Assembly (NCBI RefSeq): GCF_000003605.2
Contig: NW_003143806.1
Coordinates: 44,334-102,946, forward strand
Direction of reading: 5' to 3'
Length of the DNA stretch: 58,613 nt
Source of the DNA: Saccoglossus kowalevskii
Lineage: Eukaryota; Hemichordata; Enteropneusta; Harrimaniidae
In this document: positions 51,476-58,613 of the stretch, one piece after another
Layout: each line of letters starts with the position of its first letter
Position numbering within the stretch: position 1 is the stretch's first letter
The notes under the pieces: generated by a model
Seen by the model: the letters and a program-made list of their open reading frames with translations, nothing else
What the model was told of the DNA's origin: nothing
Databases searched by the model: none
Position numbers and translations under genes: made by a program

Positions 51476-53384
51476 AAAAACATTTCAACAAAATACAAAG
51501 TCCTCATTTTGTTTGTTATCAATAGTCGATGTCAGTGTTCACTGCAAATCACGTAAGTAAGGATTGTATTGGTGTTTCAGAAGGATAGTTGAATACCGTT
51601 TATTGAAATTAATAATTTCTAGAACAATTTTATAATATAGATCGGAAATCATACGAAATAAAGAAATGTATATATATATTGTAATTATTAATAATGTATT
51701 GCAATACAACCGAATAAAATTGAAGGAAATTAAAATATAAAATATTCTATCAGTTCACACGCTTATTCTCACTACCAATGAGAAAGAATATGTACATATT
51801 TGCAGTAATACAGATACACTCACAAAAATACACACGAAATATTAATTAGAGAATTCATTATATAACCTTGACAAATAAAATCATTATTTGTCAGACTTCA
51901 TGTGGAAATCCTAATAAATTAGATAAGTTCACAACTGGCCGTTTAGCAATATTGTCAACTTGTCCATTGTGGCTGCTGAATTTGAAAACAAAATGAAATG
52001 ATTGAAAATATTGTATTCACTGACATTTTTATGTACATGTATGCCATAGGGTCCATGGTATATTTTTCTTACAGATTTGACAACACTATGACAGATTCTA
52101 GTACCTGTGTTCTGTGCTATCCAGCATTTAATATCTGATTTTTCGAAAGCATAAGATTCTAATTTCGTTCATCAACTGTAAGATGACGCTCTGTTATTCA
52201 GAGTCCCATATTGAGGGGAGCAGCTGGAGTAGCTGGGAATAAAATAGAAGTTCCATTTACAGTTAAAACAATAGATTTTTACACTTTACAGATAAAGCTA
52301 ATTCAAAATTACGGACGAATAAAATAGCTGATTACATTTTACACCTTGTCCATGTCGGTTTTTATTTAATATTTAAAATACATTAATATGAAAATAAAAA
52401 CAATTGATTAAAGCTTACGAAAATACCTATTGCCAAACCTCCATGTTGACTACCATGTCCCGGACTGTTTACTTACTTGTCAGTGTCTGACTGGTATATA
52501 CAAAATGTGGCCAAGAAAAAGTCAGAATAGTAAAAAGGGAAAGCTAAAAGTCAGTTGCCTGTGCCGGGAGAGCCACAAAACCAAATGTCAGCTGTCGCCG
52601 TCCACACCAGCGATATGATTTTACACATAGAAAATGAGAAGAATCACAATTGCATAAAAATAAAAACTAGATACAGCTATCCCGGTCCGCAATCGAATCA
52701 TCAATCTTCATGAGTGATGTAACTGGTATTTCCACCTATTTGCTTAGTGGTCCAAGAGCCTGAGTGAATGTTGTCAAGTTCGAGAGTGTGTTTTGGCGTA
52801 CGGCGACGTCAACATTATTGCTACAATTTTGGGATTGAACATGTTCAATATTCACCCAAAACAACAACGAACTTGAAACAAAATACACCGTCCGAACTAA
52901 AACGACCTGCGTCTATGAAAATCGAGTTTTATCGCCCTTGCGTTTCCGACGGGGAGAAGGTCGAGGTCAATCTACCATGATTGTTTGGTTATATCATCAA
53001 TTCAACCAAGCTGTTAAATTGGTTGCTTATTACAGGTGTCCGGCAAACAAAATTTGGGACGTGAATTCAGCGACAAAAAACGGTGATAATAACCAAGGGG
53101 TGAGGGACTTTTTTTACCCCTGCGATAACTACGGTAATTTGTTTTTGCGTATCTGTTAATCGACTTAATTAGCTGATTACTAACGAATGGCTGTGTTATG
53201 TCTGTCATCGTTTCGGCCCATTTGAGGTTCTGGACGGAACTCGACTCAGTGATTTGAAACTAATTACGAGATAACCGTCGCTATTCGGACTACTATTTCT
53301 GACAGTTAGTATTCGCAATTACTAATGTAGTGAACGATTAATCAAAAGATATGACGTGTTCAGTACTTAGTGTGATTGGCTTTA

Positions 53385-53788
53385 TGATTGAAGGTTACGC
53401 CCTAGAGTCTTTTTACTGCTTTGTAATTGGTTAAGGTTTTGAAAATGAATAAAGTTGTTTTGGTTGGTCTTGGCGAGAACACTAGGACAGGCGCAGTGAC
53501 GCAGTCTTGGGCGAGTCTTGGGTCAGCCTTGCGATAGTCTTGGGGACTTTTCCCCAGGGCGCTGTGTCATATAGAGTGCTCGACTGACCGACTAAGACGA
53601 GAGTTGAAAGGTATTTCGTTGTATGTGTCTTATTTGACTGTAAAGCTTAAGTGACTTTCCCGATCCCGTACCTCAAAGGGACGATATATAGAGCCGAGAC
53701 GAGATCCGTGGAACAATCATTCGTGATGTAAATCTCTCTAGTGAGAGAATAGTCAAAGATAAATAAACATGGCGACAATAATGTAACA
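53385..53788 (+). mobile_element. Possible solo LTR (gypsy-like) or CpG-rich promoter block
   Basis: This ~404-bp CpG-rich block stands out from its AT-rich surroundings and is absent from the left arm of the inverted repeat. It starts TGATTGAAGGTTACG and ends TGTAACA, giving TG..CA ends. The flanks are CTTTA and TTTTA, at best an imperfect 5-bp target duplication. Inside are a TATA-like box (TATATA at 53685) and AATAAA at 53762, in the order expected for U3-R of an LTR. No second LTR or internal region is present. The ends are my best guess. Confidence 0.35.
53503..53546 (+). repeat. Four tandem 11-mers
   Basis: AGTCTTGGGCG, AGTCTTGGGTC, AGCCTTGCGAT and AGTCTTGGGGA follow without spacing. 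A related GGTCTTGGCGA lies 37 bases upstream. The position within a possible U3 would suit an enhancer-like repeat, but that is conjecture. Confidence 0.75.
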
Positions 53789-54776
53789 TTTTATTTCTCG
53801 TCTTTGCTAGTTTTCGGGCCCATGGGGTCTTATAAACTTGTGGTGGTGAAATATGTTGTGTGCTTTACCTACCTATTCAATTCTTTCATTGAAAACATGT
53901 TTAGGCAAAAAATTGGGGAAATTGGGACATACATAAATATTTCGTAAATGTTAAATAAATGCGGTTCGAAAATTGCATAGTGACACTATTTGTATTATTT
54001 GATTATATATTCCAATATTAGTGCTGTGATTCACCTTGGTGGGGGATAGGTGACAAAGGTCAAAAACAAATTTGAAAGCGACTTAAAAAACGCAATTTAA
54101 TGTACGTGAATTTCCCAAGAAAAGTTTAAATGTTCTAGTTGGGTGTGATGTGGCACTGGAGTGAAAAGCTGTCGAGGAAAATGGCGACAAGGGTCAAACG
54201 CATTGTTATGCTAATTTGTTTTCCAGCATGGAACCAAAACTTTATCAGCAAGTCTCAATAGCCGAGAGTGACAGCCACCAAAACGTAAATGAAGGTAAAT
54301 AAACACACGAATCATATACTAACAGGAGTCGTTGCTTAAAATGAGGGACTATACCATTGTTGACTTTTGAGAGGAATGGAAATCAGTCGATTTGAGAGTG
54401 TCACAATAAGTGAGGGAGAAAATCGTTTTATGCTATGAAAAAATGAAGATCTTGAACGTACTTTATGTACTTTAGTACAATGTAATTTGTGTTTTATTAC
54501 CTAATGCTTTTAGGTTCATGTGCTGCAAGTTACAGAGCACATACCTAAGCGGCCGTCCCTCCGCAAATAATTTAGCCCAGGCATTTTTCCGTGTCAAAAT
54601 TGCGAACTATCCGTTTCAAATTACTAAACGAAGTACAGGGCGACGAAGCTGAAATATCCAAGAACCAACACAAAATTATATCTCAAAAGTGAATATTCGT
54701 GGTGTATTTTAAGTCTAACCGGACCGGAAGTTGGAATTTGTTAGTACTCTAAATATCCAAACATATTTTAGTAAGG

Positions 54777-55862
54777 TAGAAACAATATGCCACGACATTG
54801 AAGTCAGTTGTTGTGCAAAAGACATACAACGATACCGACGACAACTACAAGCAAAGACATTTCACTACCTGACACGTCGCCAATCAATATATTATCAATT
54901 ATTATCTCATGTATTTCGTGGAGGCGATTTATTCGATAATCTGACACTAGCGCACATAGCAAGCACCTAGCTCGTGGTTGCCTTGGACTGTACAAACATG
55001 AAATTAACTCAATTTGCTCAAATGTCCGACCTTTGTACCGGAACTTCTGAAATGGACCTTTTGTGGTTACTATGCAAGTACAAGTACTTATTTATAATGT
55101 GACAACAAATCATAAAACTTGGACGAATTTGACAAATTTAACATACATTCGACCTTCTATAACTAGAATTTATTATTATGTCACTACTCGTAAAAGCTTG
55201 TTATTTCTTGCATGGTCAATAAGCCTGTCCTATTAAGTTTAAGTTTGAGTGTAAGTTGAAATTTGTGTTGTATACAAAATGATGTTTTACTGTTGACCGT
55301 TTGTTGAGTTATCAGAATAAAACAAAAACACCAAATAATGCAAGTCAGTTCAGAAACCAGACTTGCCCTTGTTTAAATGTGTTTATGATATACGAGTATA
55401 TGTGGCTGACACAGCCTTGGTTGGCGGCATATATCAACAACATAAATGGTAACGACTGGTGTAACATCGAGTTCGTTAAATTATTAAACAAATATCATAT
55501 TCCATCAAGGTCACTTCAAAAGAACCAGAAGCCAAATTTGTGTATATCCACCGGTACAGTGATACACAAATACGTGGTTAAACCTCAAATGCGTTCGTGC
55601 ATTCGTTGACGTGAAAAAAAAGTAAATTAGATGTCGAATTCCATATTTACCACGACAGCCTGCACAATTCAATCCCCGAAAGTTTGCTAAATTGCCCAAT
55701 ATAATGACACGTGAGCGGAAGTTGATGAAATACAGCAGACAGCTTGGAACCACGTGGGGGGGGGGGGGCTAATTACAGCATTACGCAACACAGACAATAC
55801 GCGGCGAGTCCCGCCACAGAGACACAATAAATGATGCTATCTCGACAATCAAATGTTTACAG
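54777..55862. other. Intergenic, nothing recognised
   Basis: Open frames at 54731-54970 and 55301-55609 have no family resemblance. A run of about 13 G lies at 55756-55768. Confidence 0.45.
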
Positions 55863-56040
55863 AAGACATGATCGGAAGTAATAACTATGAATACTTAAAA
55901 AAACACATCCTGCTGGCGTCTGAGGGGTACTCCTGTACTGAACCACCTGCAGGCTGCAAATTTTATGAAAGCGCATGCGCCAGTAGAACAAACGCTAGCA
56001 TCAAAGGAGAGGCCACCAGTTTAGTGCCCCACCTTGCCAG
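55863..56040 (+). CDS. Weak candidate internal exon (178 bp)
   Basis: The segment is bracketed by an acceptor (AAATGTTTACAG) and a strong donor (GCCAG, then GTGAAC). It stays open in one frame that stops just past the donor, and is more G+C rich than its surroundings. The reading has four cysteines (in GYSCTEPPAGC and ESACAS) and an Asn-Ala-Ser site. I recognise no family and see no neighbouring exon, so it may be chance. Confidence 0.2.
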
Positions 56041-57349
56041 GTGAACAGATTTGCTGTGCAACAAATCAACGTACGAGTAACTTACAACTAAGTAATTGTT
56101 TCCATCAGGAATAATTGCACGAGATGTCACGTACATTGGTATTCATATATAACTACGTTGGATGAAACATACATTGCCTTAAATGATAACTGTTTATCAA
56201 CATGATTTGATTATGAGTGGATATGCAGGTCAAAGGTCAACATTCGCCACATATACACTGACCACATCCGACGTGACACCCCCGAGCTGGCATGACTTTT
56301 ACCTTGAGAAATGTTAACATCTGGATATTAAGACAAGACACTAAACGCCACTTTATTTAATGTTTTTAAGAAAATAAGCATCCCACCGTGCTACAATTGA
56401 CGAACACGAACAATAAAATAACTACAAGTGAAGCGGCCCATGGGATAAATTGAACTTTTAAGAGTTGACATAACTGTAATAAATCTGCCCCTCGATGACA
56501 ATACTAAGTGGGCTTAAAACTTTATAAGCATTCTCCACATACCAGCCTTGGGGCATACGGATATGTGTACAATTTATAGTGGCGTAAAATACTCCCACCT
56601 TTGTCAGATTAAACTAATATAGGGACCTCCACACCTTGGTCTAAGTAGTCACCGACTTTACTACTGACTCGCAAAGGCATACGTGCACTCAGCAGATGCA
56701 GCACTATACACAATCACGACACACAGTTCCGGGCAACTAATTTGTTTTAAAATGGAGACGATATTGATTAATGTCAACCCGTAAATGTATTTATTTAAAT
56801 GTAGTTAAAACGCAAAGCGTATCAACAACCTACAAATGAGTGTTGCTTTTAAAACCAACGTATACTACATCAATATATAACCCCTGGTATCACTATTATG
56901 AAAATCTCAAATATGTTATTTAATTATTGTATGCAAGGAATAGTTTTTCAATATAATTTACTTATTACTTATTATATAACTTACTTATTGTATTATCATT
57001 GGGTTCTTTCAAGTTAAACAAATTATTTTACATGTTATTGTTGTTTACATGTTACGAAATAAGTTGTTACAAATATCAAGGTAGGTTGACATATATCGAC
57101 CGAGTGTATACATATCACCAGATGGCACTTAAAACACTATGGTGAAAAAAGGGATATATATATATTATCCATTACCAAGATGCGGCAACAACATGCTAAA
57201 AAGACATATGTAACTACATTGCAAGTATCACATCATGCATAAAGCCAAGTGGTTATTTTTGAGTCATATTTTCAACACCAGTTATGCATGAGACTACCCA
57301 ATTCGACCTTGACTGAACATTTATGGTTATTGGTATAAATTTACAAGTG
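56041..57349. other. Intergenic, nothing recognised
   Basis: AT-rich, with no exon, RNA gene or repeat array that I can support. Confidence 0.5.
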
Positions 57350-57930
57350 TAAATGACGGTGGTCGTCGCGCCACGCATGCGCGGCTTATAGGTCTCATAT
57401 AAACAAAGATGGCGACTTTTGCCAGACCAGCGAGTACAAACCGAGACGTTACCAAGCTTTAATTAGGTATGTTTTCAGGTGATTGGAAGTTATCGAAGGA
57501 GACGCCGGCAGTAATTGGTCAAAACTCGTACTCGTGATTTCATTAGAAGAACGCATTGGATTCTGGGAAAATCAATATTCATCAACACAAATGTCGCACA
57601 TGCGCGGCGCGATGACCACCGGCCTCCAACAAAAATTACCCAAGTTACTGTAAATACATGAAAAAGACGACGACGTATATATGTCATAATATTCTTGCCA
57701 TCCATGATGCATTTCCAAATAAGATGCCCCACGCTCCAACGCAAAAGGATATGAACAGGCACTGCGCCCTCGTTTTCAGCAAGCAATCAGTCCCAACTTT
57801 CGTTTTTCCCCTTCGTCAATCAATCGTTACCTGAGAGGTTTGTCGCTGACTCTTGGCGCCACGTGTCAGCGTGGAACGTGAGCGCCGCCACAGAAAGTCC
57901 TGTGACACAACACACACGTAAGTCAGCGCA
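57350..57930 (+). promoter_or_regulatory. CpG-rich promoter-like region with NRF1- and YY1-like sites
   Basis: CpG is dense at 57360-57450, 57490-57620 and 57845-57900, against a CpG-poor AT-rich background. An NRF1-like palindrome CGCATGCGC is at 57374-57382, and a second NRF1-like site (GCACATGCGCGG) is at about 57596-57607. AAGATGGCGAC at 57406-57416 resembles a YY1 site of the kind found just downstream of start sites of broadly expressed animal genes. A good donor (TTAG, then GTATGT) follows at 57466/57467. From the ATG at 57409 only 17 codons are open, so this would be a 5' UTR exon or uORF. The gene body would lie beyond the window. Confidence 0.4.
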
Positions 57931-58142
57931 CGATTAATGGGCACATAGTGAAGGTGTCAGTTTCAAAAGACATTAGAAGAAAGCTTTTACGCAATTAGTA
58001 TGTGCATTTTATTTTAATTTGGCGTGAATGATGAAAAACGCAATGTTACTCCAACAATTATTTGATATTAACACATGATCTCACAACGATTGCAAGCAAA
58101 GTACATTATATATGGTAGAGTGGCTGCATTTTTAACAACATT

Positions 58143-58613
58143 GCAAGTCGTTAAATGTGTTCTCTGTAAGCTACGCTCGTTATATATTCGTATTTTGATC
58201 CATAGCACAGAATCGGAATTCACGAATCATGAACGCTTTTCCGTACATCTGCATGGCAATGAACATATCCCTCGATATACCCAGCGAAAAAATAGCGATT
58301 TACGTATTCATGCAAGTCATTAAATGTGTTCTGTGTACGTTACACTCATTATATATTCATGCAAGTCATTAAATGTGTTCTGTATATGCTACACTCGTTA
58401 TATAGTCATGCAAGTCATTAAATGTGTTCTGTATATGCTACACTCATTATATAGTCATGCAAGTCATTAAATGTGTTCTGTATATGCTACACTCGTTATA
58501 TAGTCATGCAAGTCATTAAATGTGTTCTGTATACGCTACACTCATAATATAGTCATGCAAGTCATTAAATGTGTTCTGTGTACGCTACAGTCTTTATATA
58601 TTCATGCAAGTCC
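58143..58613 (+). repeat. 49-bp tandem array running off the window
   Basis: From 58312 the landmark GCAAGTCATTAAATGTG recurs at 58361, 58410, 58459, 58508, 58557 and 58606, exactly 49 bp apart with only point changes. Each unit holds GTGTTCTGTATATGCTACAC and a TCATTATATAGTCATG joint. A single diverged unit lies earlier, at 58143-58190, separated by about 120 bp of unrelated sequence. The array continues past the window end. Confidence 0.9.

Larger units (their letters stand above)
51545..54776 (-). repeat. Right arm of the long inverted repeat
   Basis: The reverse complement of this segment follows 43547-45680 block by block over its whole length. Shared blocks include 52700-52733 (34 bp identical) and 54427-54448 (22 bp identical). 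The arm is about 1.1 kb longer than its partner, mostly because the stretch between about 53110 and 54070 corresponds to only about 215 bp in the left arm. The LTR-like block at 53385-53788 lies in that extra DNA. The arm ends ACATATTTTAGTAAGG followed by TA. Confidence 0.75.

Noticed and set aside
57490-57786. 98-codon minus-strand frame
   Set aside because: It falls in CpG-rich promoter-like DNA, where stops are rarer. No domain is recognised.

Overview
This is a 58.6 kb stretch of an AT-rich, gene-poor animal genome. The evidence is an intron-type splice acceptor in front of a class A G-protein-coupled receptor exon, AATAAA polyadenylation signals, a 5'-truncated non-LTR retrotransposon of the CR1/L2/jockey kind, many dispersed repeats with tandem cores, and a 566-base assembly gap. 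There are no operons or ribosome-binding-site architecture. The style of the repeats and the peptide-type GPCR suggest a marine invertebrate. A hemichordate or other ambulacrarian is my guess from experience, not something the sequence proves.

Layout. 1-19.9 kb is mostly unique AT-rich intergenic DNA. It holds repeat islands at 4.36-4.77 kb and 6.58-8.18 kb; the second contains a 51-bp minisatellite with alternating A/B monomers. A small exon-like ORF at 19958-20167 could encode a 69-residue secreted peptide and has a poly(A) signal behind it. 21.06-23.9 kb is a repeat cluster: a terminal-hairpin element, a ~152-bp tandem-core element, and a 418-bp foldback element full of nested palindromes. 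25765-26330 is an assembly gap. A dead LINE 3' end lies at 30111-30742. The best copy of the main repeat family is at 34502-35373. The one confident gene is a 352-residue class A GPCR at 36734-37792, with its 3' UTR running to an AATAAA near 38.6 or 38.8 kb.

From 43547 to 54776 lies the largest structure: a long inverted repeat. Its arms (43547-45680 and 51545-54776) are diverged but share identical blocks of up to 34 bp, and both outer ends abut TA. The right arm carries an extra CpG-rich LTR-like block at about 53.39-53.79 kb. The spacer between the arms holds several tandem repeats, including a C-rich array with repeated TGACGTCA-like cores. The right edge has a CpG-rich promoter-like region with NRF1- and YY1-like sites (57.35-57.93 kb) and a strict 49-bp tandem array that runs off the window.

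The recurring theme is a group of non-autonomous elements built as left end, tandem core of ~115-160 bp monomers, then a short terminal hairpin followed by CTAAAAA or TAA-like sequence. This matches what is known of Helentron-associated (HINE/DINE-1/pearl-like) elements. At least seven copies of one family and three or more unrelated-sequence families of similar plan are present.
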